From Lautropia sp. (lineage in GTDB: Bacteria > Pseudomonadota > Gammaproteobacteria > Burkholderiales > Burkholderiaceae_E): a stretch of DNA of 64,000 bases. Below are positions 43,646 to 53,600 of the stretch, one piece after another (position 1 is the stretch's first letter; every line of letters starts with the position of its first letter). Made by a program: the position numbers and the translations under genes. The stretch is taken from positions 41,220 through 105,219 of the forward strand of contig JAUMUG010000009.1 in assembly GCA_030530775.1 (NCBI GenBank), written 5' to 3'. The notes beneath the pieces were generated by a model. It had not been told where the DNA came from, searched no databases, and worked only from the letters and a program-made list of their open reading frames with translations.

Positions 43646-44803
43646 TCAGTAAGCATGCCCCCGCTCTTCCTCGATCTCGGCACAGGTGACCTTGCCTCGA
43701 ATCACCGAATAGACCCAGCCGGTGTAGGCCAGGATGATGGGTAGCATGATGACCGAACAGAACAGCATGACGAACAGAATCAGATGGCTGGAGGATGAAT
43801 CCCAGACCGTGAGACTCGCCCGTGGCTGAGCCGATGAGGGCAGGATGAAGGGAAACATCGACACCCCGACACTGCCGATGATGGCGCAGACACCGACACC
43901 GTTGGCCAGCAGCGTGAACACCTCTTTGCGGCGGGCAAAGCCCCAGGCGGCCAGCAACGGGCCGAGAATGCCCGACAGGGGCACCAGCCACAGCTCGGGT
44001 GTGGCCTCGTAGTTGGCAAACCACATCCGGGCCACCCCGCCCTCGGCCGTTTTCATCATCGGGTTGGACGGCCCTGTCGTGACGACTTCACCGGTGATCC
44101 GATAACCATCGATGAACCACCACATCATCGCGCCCGCCAGCACATAGAGAACTGGTGTGAGCAGTGCCGAGCCCAATCCGATCCGACGGCTGCGCGCCTG
44201 AATGTCGCCTTCGGTCTTGAGCTGCAGCCAGGCGGCACCGTGTGTGACGAGCATGGCCACCGATACCAGACCGCACAGCAGCGCAAAGGGATTCAGCAGC
44301 TCCGTAAAGGTGCCGTCGTAGTAGATACGCATATCGGGCGCCAACCGAAACGGCACGCCTTGCAGTACATTGCCGATGGCCACACCGAAGATCAGCGCCG
44401 GCACGAAGCCTCCGATGAACAGGCAGCCGTCCCAGGTGGTGCGCCAGCGCGGTGTATCGATCTTGCTGCGATATTTGAAACCGACCGGACGCAGAATCAA
44501 AGGCACCAGAATGGCGAACATGGCCAGATAGAAGCCCGAAAAGGACACGGCATAGAGCTGTGGCCAAGCGGCGAAAATACAACCGCCGCCAGCAATCAGC
44601 CATACCTGATTGCCTTCCCAGATCGGCCCCTGTGTATTGAGCACCACCCGTCGTTCGACGTCGGTGCGTGCAACGAAAGGCAGCAATGTGCCGACACCCA
44701 GATCGAATCCGCCGGTCGAGGCGAACCCCATCAGCATCAGACCCATCAACAGCCACCAGATGACGCGAAGCACGTCGTAGCTGATCAGTTCGTGAAGAAT
44801 CAT
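43646..44803 (-). CDS. cydB: Cytochrome bd ubiquinol oxidase subunit II
   Basis: 385 aa, hydrophobic, with about eight or nine helices (E. coli CydB 379). It contains the family text VIWWLLMGLMLMGFASTGGFDLGVG near residue 14-38, then NTQGPIWEGNQVWLIAGGGC and AVSFSGFYLAMFAILVPLILRPVGFKYR. The C-terminal helix is FCSVIMLPIILAYTGWVYSV. It pairs with CydA in the inner membrane to reduce O2 to water with high affinity and without proton pumping. It is 164 bp downstream of cydA. Confidence 0.95.
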   Translation of the reverse strand: MILHELISYDVLRVIWWLLMGLMLMGFASTGGFDLGVGTLLPFVARTDVERRVVLNTQGPIWEGNQVWLIAGGGCIFAAWPQLYAVSFSGFYLAMFAILVPLILRPVGFKYRSKIDTPRWRTTWDGCLFIGGFVPALIFGVAIGNVLQGVPFRLAPDMRIYYDGTFTELLNPFALLCGLVSVAMLVTHGAAWLQLKTEGDIQARSRRIGLGSALLTPVLYVLAGAMMWWFIDGYRITGEVVTTGPSNPMMKTAEGGVARMWFANYEATPELWLVPLSGILGPLLAAWGFARRKEVFTLLANGVGVCAIIGSVGVSMFPFILPSSAQPRASLTVWDSSSSHLILFVMLFCSVIMLPIILAYTGWVYSVIRGKVTCAEIEEERGHAY

Positions 44804-44967
44804 CTTGCGTTTCTCCGAATGGGGGAAGCCGGACCTGAACCGACGGCGGGTTCACCGCCCCATGACTGATGCCATCACACGAGGCGCAAATGCACCACGC
44901 CGGTCGGTTTTCGGCCCGTTTCGGCCCGCACTGTTTGTCTGGAACCTGCTCTCCGAACAAGTGATGT

Positions 44968-46560
44968 TCAGGAAGCAGCCGAAGGCCGATGGCCGGGCGT
45001 GCAGGCGCTTTGCTGCATTTCCTCGATGTCCTGCGCATCCGGTTGCGGCCCCTTACGGATGGCCTTGAGCATCAGTTTCATCTCGACCACCAGCAACACG
45101 CTGTAGATGAGCACGAAACCGAGTAGCGTGGTCAGCACGGAGGCAGCCCCCAGATTCGAGACCGCTACTGCAACCGGCAGGATACCTTCGATCGCCCAGG
45201 GCTGACGGCCGAATTCGGCCACGAACCAACCGCACTCGATAGCTATCCAGGGCAGTGGAATGCTGATGACGGCAAGCTTCAACAGCCAGGGATGGGCCTG
45301 CAACCGATGGCGCGAAGCCAGCCAGAAGAAAACAGCCGTCAGAAGAATGAAGAACACCCCCAGTCCGACCATGATGCGGAAGCTCCAGAACAGCGGTGTC
45401 ACCTGTGGCACGGTATCTCGGGCGGCCTGTTCGATCTGCGCCTCGCTGGCCTGTCGCGGATCGTCGACATAGCGCTTGAGCAGCAGCGCATAACCGAGGT
45501 CACGGCTGTTCCGATCGAATCGTTCACGCAACTCGGCCGGAATCGGTTGATGATCGTAGCTGCGGATTTCCTCCAGCACATCGTAGGCGACGATGCCGTC
45601 GCGGATGCGGCCCTGCGCCTGCTTGACCAGATCGTTGATGCCGGGAATGACCGTATCCAGTGAGCGGGTGCCGATCAACCCCATCACCCAGGGGATGTGT
45701 ACCGCGTAATGGGTTTCCCGGGCTTCCTGATCGGGAAAGCCGAAGGCGGTGAACGATGCCGGTGCGGGCTCGGTATCCCACATCGCTTCGACCGCGGCAA
45801 GCTTCATGCTCTGATGCTCACCCGACAGATAACCCGATTCGTCGCCCAGCACCACCACAGACAACGCAGAAGCCAGACCAAAAGAAGCCGCCACGGTCAT
45901 CGAACGTTTGGCGATGTCGATATGACGGCCTTTCAGCAGATACCAGGCCGAGACCCCCAGCACGAAAACGGCGGCCAGCGTATAGGCTGCCGACACCGTG
46001 TGCACGAACTTGGCCTGTGCCACCGGATTGAACAGTACGTCATAAAAGCTGGTGACTTCCATCCGCATGGTTTGCGGATTCAACACCGCACCGACCGGAT
46101 TCTGCATCCAGCCATTGGCCACCAGAATCCACATGGCCGACAGGCTGGTGCCAAGGGCCATGGCCCACGTCACGATCAGATGCTGCACCTTGCTCAGCCG
46201 CTCCCAGCCAAAGAAGAACAGCCCCACCAGCGTGGCTTCGAGAAAGAAAGCCATCAACCCTTCGAGCGCCAATGGCGTACCGAAGATATCGCCGACATAA
46301 TGGCTGTAGTAGCTCCAGTTCATGCCGAACTGAAATTCCATGACGATGCCGGTGGCCACGCCGATGGCAAAATTGATACCGAACAACATGCCCCAGAATT
46401 TGGTCATCTGTCGCCAAATCGGCAATTTGGTCATGACATAGACCGTCTCCATGATACCCAGGATGACGGCCAATCCGAGCGTCAATGGCACGAACAGGAA
46501 GTGATACATGGCGGTCGCGGCAAATTGCAGCCGCGACAGACCCACGACGTCGAAATCCAT
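44968..46560 (-). CDS. cydA: Cytochrome bd ubiquinol oxidase subunit I
   Basis: 530 aa (E. coli 522). The heme b595 ligand is His20 in AMYHFLFVPLTLGL. The heme b558 region is KFVHTVSAAYTLA (His near 190), and GDESGY is present. The quinol-binding Q-loop is the long enterobacterial type: residues about 255-395 are continuous and include PASFTAFGFPDQE, then GLIGTRSLDTVIPGINDLV and DLGYALLLKRYVDDP. The late segment IPLPWIAIECGWFVAEFGRQPWA is canonical. It catalyses quinol oxidation at low O2. It follows cydC by 88 bp and leads cydB. Confidence 0.96.
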   Translation of the reverse strand: MDFDVVGLSRLQFAATAMYHFLFVPLTLGLAVILGIMETVYVMTKLPIWRQMTKFWGMLFGINFAIGVATGIVMEFQFGMNWSYYSHYVGDIFGTPLALEGLMAFFLEATLVGLFFFGWERLSKVQHLIVTWAMALGTSLSAMWILVANGWMQNPVGAVLNPQTMRMEVTSFYDVLFNPVAQAKFVHTVSAAYTLAAVFVLGVSAWYLLKGRHIDIAKRSMTVAASFGLASALSVVVLGDESGYLSGEHQSMKLAAVEAMWDTEPAPASFTAFGFPDQEARETHYAVHIPWVMGLIGTRSLDTVIPGINDLVKQAQGRIRDGIVAYDVLEEIRSYDHQPIPAELRERFDRNSRDLGYALLLKRYVDDPRQASEAQIEQAARDTVPQVTPLFWSFRIMVGLGVFFILLTAVFFWLASRHRLQAHPWLLKLAVISIPLPWIAIECGWFVAEFGRQPWAIEGILPVAVAVSNLGAASVLTTLLGFVLIYSVLLVVEMKLMLKAIRKGPQPDAQDIEEMQQSACTPGHRPSAAS

Positions 46561-46648
46561 GGTTTATACCCCGCATTGATGTAAAGAAAATCCAGAACGA
46601 AAGAATCAGAGTGAAAGATGAGAACCGGAAAACGACGCGCCGAACCGC

Positions 46649-48391
46649 TCATCCGTCCCGCAGCTGATCGATCAGCATCTTCCAAACTGTCGTGCCCTTT
46701 TGTGCTGAATCGATGATTCTCCCGGCATCCATCAGGACGATCCGGTCGGCCAGTTCGGCTTCGCGGCGCACATGCGTGGCGATGACGAGGGTTCGACCCC
46801 GTGCGCTGGTCCGCAGGCGATCCAGTACATCGGCGGCCGTGTCGGCATCCAGCCCATCGGTCGGTTCATCCAGCAACCAGAACCGGCTATCGTTCAGAAA
46901 CATGCGTGCCAGCGCCAGACGCCTGCCCTGCCCCTTGGAAAGCCCCGTTCCGGCTTCGCCCAGCACCGTATCGAGCCCCTCCGACCATCCGGCAACCACA
47001 CCGTCCAGCCCTGCCGCCGTCAGCGCCGCCCGAACGGCATCGTCATCACGGTTGCCGTGCAGATCGACATTCGCACGCAATGTATCGTTGAACAGCGCAC
47101 TGTCCTGCGGCATGCCGATGCAGTGCCGAGCCAGCACCAGCCCCGCGTCGGGCGGCAACTCACCCGAAATCAGCGCCAGCAGGCTGGATTTACCAGAGCC
47201 GCTGGGGCCGACGAGCGCCAGTCTTTCGCCGAGAGCGATGTCCAGATCGACGTCGTGCACCCGAACCATACCGCGAGGTGTAGTCAACGCCACGCTGCGC
47301 ATCTGCACGGCCAGTCGTGCCGGGGGCCACGCTCGGGCGACTCGGGTGGCTCGGGGCAAGTCAGCCTCCTCGGGCGCAAGCGCTTCCGACAAACGCCTTG
47401 CCGCCAACAGGGAATGCGCCCACTCCATCGTACCGCGTCGCAGCGCGGCAAAGGGCTCCATGCCCGCCATCGCCATCAAAACAAAAAAGGCAGCGATTGC
47501 AGCATCCAGATCCTCGTATAACACCAACCGTGCTGCCACCAGCAATGCCAGTGCCAACGTCAGGGATTGCAGCAGCAGCCAGGCCGCACCGGCAGCCGCA
47601 TCGATATGATGCAGCCGCCGATCGAGCGTGGCCAGCAGATTCTCCTGAGTCTGCAGCGCATGCAGCCACGATTCGAATTGGCCGGCCATCAGCAATTCGG
47701 TCTGCGCACCGGCCAGATCGAGCAGCTGTTGACGCAAACGTTCGGCAGTACGCGCATGGCGCAACGTGGGGCGGATGGTGACCCGGATCAGCCAAATCGT
47801 CAGCACAGCGCCCGACGACCAGAACCAGAGCAAACAGGCCATGCCCGACCAGAGATCATGAAAGGCCAACCAGACACTGATGCCAAGCGACGTGAGTAAC
47901 GCGGTCACACCGGGCACCAGCAGACGCAGATACAGCGATTCGGCGGCATTCAAATCCCGCGTCAAACGCAGCAGTAGGCGCGAAGGCTGCAGCTGCCAGA
48001 TACGCTGCCGTGCAGCGCCGGTCTGAGCAAAATGACGGAACAGCCGCTCCCGCACATCGACCAGTGCATAGAGTGTGGCCGCGTGGGTAACGATACGCTC
48101 AGCATAACGCATCCCGGTCCGCCCCAGCGCCAACAGCCGGATACTGGCGCTGGGCATGAAGACATCGAAGACCAGTGCCGCGCCAACGGTCAGCCCGGCC
48201 ATTGCGGTCGCGGTGATGAACCAGCCCGAAACGCCCAACAGGAAAGCCCCCATCAGCGTGGCCACACAGGCCAGTAAAACGCCCAGCATCAGACGGCCGC
48301 ACTGCCCCCGGGCCAACGCAGCCAACAGCCGTCGCACGGCATACGGCAACGAGAGGCGCTTTTTCGAGCGCTCTGGACGCTTTGATTTCAC
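46649..48391 (-). CDS. cydC: Thiol exporter ABC subunit CydC
   Basis: 580 aa (E. coli 573) from a GTG at 48391 that overlaps the cydD stop (GTGA). A six-helix membrane domain begins near residue 35 and includes LLGVSGWFITATAMAGL and SIRLLALGRTGMRYAERIVTHAAT, characteristic of CydC. The ABC domain has Walker A GPSGSGKSSLLALISG, signature LSKGQGRRLALARMFL (Lys replacing the second signature residue, GG to KG) and Walker B FWLLDEPTDGLD. With CydD it exports glutathione/cysteine to the periplasm, which is needed for bd oxidase assembly. The cydA gene follows directly. Confidence 0.93.
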   Translation of the reverse strand: MKSKRPERSKKRLSLPYAVRRLLAALARGQCGRLMLGVLLACVATLMGAFLLGVSGWFITATAMAGLTVGAALVFDVFMPSASIRLLALGRTGMRYAERIVTHAATLYALVDVRERLFRHFAQTGAARQRIWQLQPSRLLLRLTRDLNAAESLYLRLLVPGVTALLTSLGISVWLAFHDLWSGMACLLWFWSSGAVLTIWLIRVTIRPTLRHARTAERLRQQLLDLAGAQTELLMAGQFESWLHALQTQENLLATLDRRLHHIDAAAGAAWLLLQSLTLALALLVAARLVLYEDLDAAIAAFFVLMAMAGMEPFAALRRGTMEWAHSLLAARRLSEALAPEEADLPRATRVARAWPPARLAVQMRSVALTTPRGMVRVHDVDLDIALGERLALVGPSGSGKSSLLALISGELPPDAGLVLARHCIGMPQDSALFNDTLRANVDLHGNRDDDAVRAALTAAGLDGVVAGWSEGLDTVLGEAGTGLSKGQGRRLALARMFLNDSRFWLLDEPTDGLDADTAADVLDRLRTSARGRTLVIATHVRREAELADRIVLMDAGRIIDSAQKGTTVWKMLIDQLRDG

Positions 48392-50574
48392 GTGCAGTCC
48401 CCGTTCTCGATTTCGTCCCCGGCTGAATCAATGTCGACACCGGCAGCACGACGTCTTCGTCGATCGGGATTGCCGGCAGGCTCACCGGCTCCGATATGGA
48501 TGCCGGTATCGGTGTCTATGCCGTCGTCCGTGCTGCTGCGGTTGCCGTCACCGTGACGGCCGCAGGCGATGCAGTGGGTGTCACCACCCGCCAGTGGTCC
48601 ATGCAGCCGTCCCTGGGCATCGAGCACCAGCCGCCCAGGCAATGCTTCGATGACACGCGGATCATGCGAGGCCACCACCAGCGTCTTGCCCCGGGCGATT
48701 CGTCGGATCGTGTGCAATACCCGGTCGGCTGTCTGTTGATCGAGGTGTGCCGTCGGCTCATCCAGCAGCAGCAGATCCGTGTCCGGTTTCAGCATCAGAC
48801 GCACCAGGGCCAGGCGCAATGATTCGCCACCCGACAAACCGCTGCCGTTCTCGCCCAAGGTTGCATGCTGCAAAGCGCGCAGCGCATCGGCCAACCCCAG
48901 CCTGTCGAAATGCTCATCGAGCAGCGCACCGTCCGATCGTACGTCGTCGAACGGCATCTGCCTTGCTGCACACCCTCGACTGGTCAGCCACAGATTACGC
49001 TGAACGGAGCCTGAGACGAAGCTGGGATGCTGTCCCATCCAGCCGATCCGGGCGCGAATCCGCTCGAGGTTTTCGGCCGTCATCGGCAAACCGCCGACGC
49101 TGATTTCACCCTGCTCGGTCCGAATCAGCCCGGCAATCAGAGCCAACAACATCGTCTTGCCAGTACCACTCGGTCCAACCAGCGCCAGCTGTGCACCAGC
49201 GGGAATACGGATGTTCCACACCGGCGCTGGCGACGCAGCGTCATCTTGCCGTACACCGAAGCGCAAGGGCCGGACATTGCGCAGCAGAACGGCGCATGGC
49301 ATGGCACCTTCGATACGAGCGCCGGCGAGACGGCCCGACTCAATGGTACTGCCGGCCACATCGCCATCACCGGCGTCGGAGGCAATGTTGCCGGACGATC
49401 CGATACGAAAAGTGCCGTTTGCATCCCCGCTCTCTCGATGGACAGGGACTTCGACAGAACCTGCCTCATCCGCAGACGCCATTTCACCCGCCGTTCCATC
49501 TGCTGCAACCGCCGAGCCCGGTGCCACAGCGCTCGAAAGCGGGCCGGCCATCGACGTCTGCCCGACCGGCGGTGCCAAATCGTCCAGCAGTGTATGCAGG
49601 TTCCGCAGGGCGGCCCGGCCGTTGGCCCGGTCGTGCCAAACGGCGGAGAGTTCCCGCAGTGGTTCAAAAAAAGCGGGCGCCAGCATCAACACGAACAGGC
49701 CGGTATGCAGCGACAGCCTGCCATCCCAGGTGCCGAAAGGCAGTTGCCCCAACAAATGAAAGCCGATGTAGACCGCCACCAGTGCCACACCGAGTGCCGA
49801 AAACAGTTCCAGAACCGCCGAGGACAGCATCGCGACATTCAGTACCCGCATGGTTCGATCGGCCACCTGCTTACCCATCCGGCGCAGGTGCATGGCGGCC
49901 GCTTCCACCGCGTGCAGCGCACGCAGCGTCTGCAAGGCCCGCAGGCGCTCGAGCAGCTGGCCGTGCAGATTGCCCAGCGCCAGTGCCTGCGATTCGGCCG
50001 CGGACTGTGCGCGCCAGCCAATGATGGCCATGAACAGCGGGATCAGCGGTGCTGCGACCAGCAACACCAGCGCAGCCGCCCAGCTGTGCAAACCGACGGC
50101 CAGCAGAACGAAGGGCGCCACGATGAGCACCCGCCACTGTGCCGCCCGATAGCGTGCCAGCCAGGGGATGATGGCTTCGGCCTGCTCCATCCAGACACTG
50201 GCGATCCGGCCGGCCGGCGGACGCTGCGGATCCAGCGGAGAAGTTTCCACCAACCGCGCAATCAGCCGCCAACGCCAGTCCGACAGCGTATTGCGTGCCT
50301 GGGTATACGCCAGACGGGCGCCCAGGCAGTCCAGCCCCGCCCGAAACACCCCCAGCACGATCACCAGCACGGCCGCCTGCAACAGCCCGGCCAATACCTC
50401 ATCGGCTTGCGGTACACCACTGCGTCGATGAGTCAACAGCGAATCGATGCAGCCGGCGATCAGCCATGCCTGCGGGATCCAGACCAGCGCAGCCAGGCCG
50501 GGCAAGGCCACGACCCAGCGGGCCGGACGGTGTGCCGGAGCAAACGGGTCCATCGATCGCTGTTCCGTCGTCAT
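48388..50574 (-). CDS. cydD: Thiol exporter ABC subunit CydD, with unusual insert and tail
   Basis: 728 aa from the ATG at 50574 (GAGGA 5 bp upstream), against 588 in E. coli. The membrane domain (residues about 20-320) starts LPGLAALVWIPQAWLIAGCI and includes SVWMEQAEAIIPWLARYRAAQW. The ABC domain has Walker A VGPSGTGKTMLLALIAGL, signature LSGGESLRLALVRLML and Walker B LLLLDEPTAHLD. Two regions are extra. An 85-residue Ala/Gly/Ser/Asp-rich insert (about 335-420) lies between the membrane and ATPase domains, and a 65-residue tail rich in Asp, Gly and Arg follows the ATPase. Both are low-complexity. It forms a heterodimer with CydC. Confidence 0.92.
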   Translation of the reverse strand: MTTEQRSMDPFAPAHRPARWVVALPGLAALVWIPQAWLIAGCIDSLLTHRRSGVPQADEVLAGLLQAAVLVIVLGVFRAGLDCLGARLAYTQARNTLSDWRWRLIARLVETSPLDPQRPPAGRIASVWMEQAEAIIPWLARYRAAQWRVLIVAPFVLLAVGLHSWAAALVLLVAAPLIPLFMAIIGWRAQSAAESQALALGNLHGQLLERLRALQTLRALHAVEAAAMHLRRMGKQVADRTMRVLNVAMLSSAVLELFSALGVALVAVYIGFHLLGQLPFGTWDGRLSLHTGLFVLMLAPAFFEPLRELSAVWHDRANGRAALRNLHTLLDDLAPPVGQTSMAGPLSSAVAPGSAVAADGTAGEMASADEAGSVEVPVHRESGDANGTFRIGSSGNIASDAGDGDVAGSTIESGRLAGARIEGAMPCAVLLRNVRPLRFGVRQDDAASPAPVWNIRIPAGAQLALVGPSGTGKTMLLALIAGLIRTEQGEISVGGLPMTAENLERIRARIGWMGQHPSFVSGSVQRNLWLTSRGCAARQMPFDDVRSDGALLDEHFDRLGLADALRALQHATLGENGSGLSGGESLRLALVRLMLKPDTDLLLLDEPTAHLDQQTADRVLHTIRRIARGKTLVVASHDPRVIEALPGRLVLDAQGRLHGPLAGGDTHCIACGRHGDGNRSSTDDGIDTDTGIHIGAGEPAGNPDRRRRRAAGVDIDSAGDEIENGDCT

Positions 50575-50651
50575 GTGAAATCCTCGTCTGTACTTCGTAT
50601 GGTTCATGGCTCCGTTGTTCCGGAGCCCCTGGCACCAGGCCCCGCCGGACT

Positions 50652-53600
50652 TCAGAGTTCGATGACATTCAAACAGCTGCCCAACACCTCGCTGGCCAAC
50701 GGCACCAAATGGTCATGATGAGTCAGGCAGATGATCTGCGTCTTACGCGACAGTCCGCCCAACACCCGCAGACCGGCGGCGGTACGACGGTCATCGAAGT
50801 TGATGAACAGATCATCGGCGATCAGCGGCATCGGCTGCCCCTGCTCGATCTGCAATTCAAACGCTGCCAGGCGCAGCGCCAGATAGAGCTGATCGCGGGT
50901 GCCTTCGCTCATGCCGCCCACCTCGACCCACTGCCCGCCGGGCCGCACGCCATACAAACGGGGGGAGTCATCTTCAGAATCCACCAGCAGCCGACTGAAT
51001 GAACCCATCGTCAGCTCGCCGAATATGCCGGATGCCTTGGCGAGCATCGGTCCCTGCCGGGTTTCGCGGAATCTGGCTATCGACCATTCCAGCAACCGGG
51101 CAGCCGTATGCAGGCGCAGGTAACGTTCGGCGGCATCGGCCATATCCGCAACCGCCTCCTGCTGTCGTGCCGCCGCCCGGGCAGCTGCATCACGACCATC
51201 CAGTTTCTCGAACTCGGTCTTCTGCTGACCGAGACTGCCGGAAAGACGGCTGATCTCTTCGACGATGCCGTCGATCTCGATCCGTCTGGCATCCAACTCG
51301 GCTTTCAGCACATCCGGGTTCATACCCTTGGCCTCCTCGCGCAGCGCCGCGATCGGCAAACCGTCCGCATTCCGGATCAACTCGCTCTCGCTGGCCTGCA
51401 ATTGGTGTTCGATGGCACGACGCTGGTCCGAACGCTCGATGGCCGGGCCCAATGCTGCCCATGTTTCGACACCGGCTGCCGCCAACAAGGGCGCCATCGA
51501 TGCCTGCACGCCCGACAACTCGCGCACGGCGACATCCCGCGCCTGGACAGCGCGAGCCAACCTGTCGCGCAATGCTGCCTCGGCAGTCTGCGCCTCACAC
51601 GCCTGCTCGAGCCGATCGATCAGCGCCAACGCGATTTCGTCTGCAGATTGTCCCACCCTGTCCGGTTCGAGTGCTTCGGCCAGGGCACGGGCGGTGGACG
51701 CCAATCCGTCCAGATCCGTTTGCCTGCAGTCGATCTCGTCACGCTGAATGCGCACCATCTGCGTCAGCAGATCATCGACCTCTTTGAAAATGCTCAGATG
51801 TGCCTCGAGCCGTTCGACCGGTGTATCGGCAGGATAGTCGATCTGCACCAGCAGCGCATGCCAGGCTCGTTGCCAACGTTCTTCTTCCTGCCTGACGGTC
51901 TCGAGCGCAGCATCGCGCTCGATCAACTGCTGCTCGCTCTGATGCAATTGCTGCATCAGCGTCGCGCGCCGGCCCTGCGCCTGCTGGTCCCGAGCGATCA
52001 ACGCGGACGCCCGCCGCAGACACTCGGCCAGGGTCGGAAAAGTTTGGTTTGGTTCCGGGTTTGGAGCCGGATTTGGACTCGGATTTGGATCCGGATTTGG
52101 ATTTGGGCTTGGATTTGGGTTTGGGTTCGGATCTGGGTCGGATCCTCGGTCCGGGTCCGGATGTGGATCCCGATCCAGGTCTCGGTCGGGATCCAGACTC
52201 TGCCGACCGAGAGCGGCCCACAGTGCCTGCCGGCACTGTTCGGCCCGAGCGCCGCGCTGCTGGTGTTGGCGCGCCAACGTTGCATGCCGATCCAGCAGCT
52301 GCAACGCCCGCTCACGCTGCTGTAACCAGGTCGGCGTCACATCCAGCGGCAACTTCGGCAGACCACAGTCATCGGTCAGTTGGCACCAATGCCGTGCATT
52401 CGCCTCGATGCGGTTCTGCACGGCTTGCAGACGTTGCTCGATACTCGTTCGCTCGATACGATACTGCCCCAAGCGCTCGGTTCCGGCCTGCCGCTCGGCT
52501 TCGTGCTGCGCACGTTCCAGACGCGCATCCGCCAGTTCATCGGCTACATGCATTTGCCGCTCGAACCCGGCGACCATTTCAACGAAAGAGCCCGAATCAC
52601 ACGATGCCGGATTCACTGTTCCCTGATTCGAGACTCCCTGATTCAATGCATCCGGATTCAGCGCCCATGGTGCGGATGTTTCGGGATTCGACGCCTGATT
52701 CGAGGGATCGATCGGAGTATCCGCGACAGGCTCGAACAATGACAGGGTCTGCGGAAACCCTCGCGATGATGGAGCTGCCGTGACCCGGGCAGACGCCTTC
52801 GTCGACCCCGAAGAAGCCTGGGAAGCAGACGGCTCCCTCGCCCCGAAGCGGGTGGATTTGATGGCCCGCCAGCTGTCGTCCCGCGCGCGACGCGCTTGCT
52901 GCAATTGCTCCAGGGACACCGGCTGCCAGTTTCGCACCAGCTGCTGCAATCCCTGCTCCAGAACGTCGATATCATGGATTTTGGCGTTCAGTGCCTCCTG
53001 TTGTGCCTTGAGTTCAGCAGCATCCTGGCGCTGTTGATCGATCAGCCGCTGCACGGTCGAAGCCTCGGGCACCACCATCGCCCGCAGACGCTCGGCCGAC
53101 TGCCGCCACGAACCCAGACCTGCCAACGCACTTTCGATCTGTTGCGCCAGGCTGTCCAGCGAGCGCCGTTCATCGGCCATGAGCGCTTCATGATCACCCA
53201 GTCTCATCGCCTGGTCGACGGCCACCTGCAAACCGGTATCCACGGTGTGGCTACCGATTTCCTGTAATGCCCTTCGTGTCTGCTCGATCAGACGCTGCGC
53301 AGTGTTGCGCTCGCTCCGTGCAAACTGCAGGGCCTGCAGCAAGTCAGTACGCTCACGAATCAAAGTCAGCAGCTGTGCACGCAGTGATGCAGCCGGCAAA
53401 CGCTGTCGCATGTCGGCCGCATCGAGTCCGTCCCAACCGAGATTTTCTGCCCTGCTCCGCAACTGCAACGACAAGCCACGCAGTTCTTCGCGGCGCTTGA
53501 GCAGATTGCTGGCGTGATCACTGAACTGCAGACGTTTTTCGTTCAATGCCTTGATGTCGGCGGCGCGTGCCAGGACTTCACGATCGACGGGAGTCTTCTT

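Noticed and set aside
46561..46648. FNR box ahead of cydA
   Set aside because: Only one half-site (TTGAT on the plus strand near 46575) is present; the opposite half ATCAA at the right spacing is missing.
49027..50718. 563-codon plus-strand open frame opposite cydD
   Set aside because: cydD has all ABC motifs on the minus strand; the opposite frame is low in hydrophobic pattern and Gln/His/Arg-rich.
51108..52325. Long plus-strand open frame (405 codons) opposite yhaN
   Set aside because: It is the antisense of a well-supported ATPase. Its text is Gln/Arg/Leu-rich without domains, as expected for antisense of GC-rich coding DNA.
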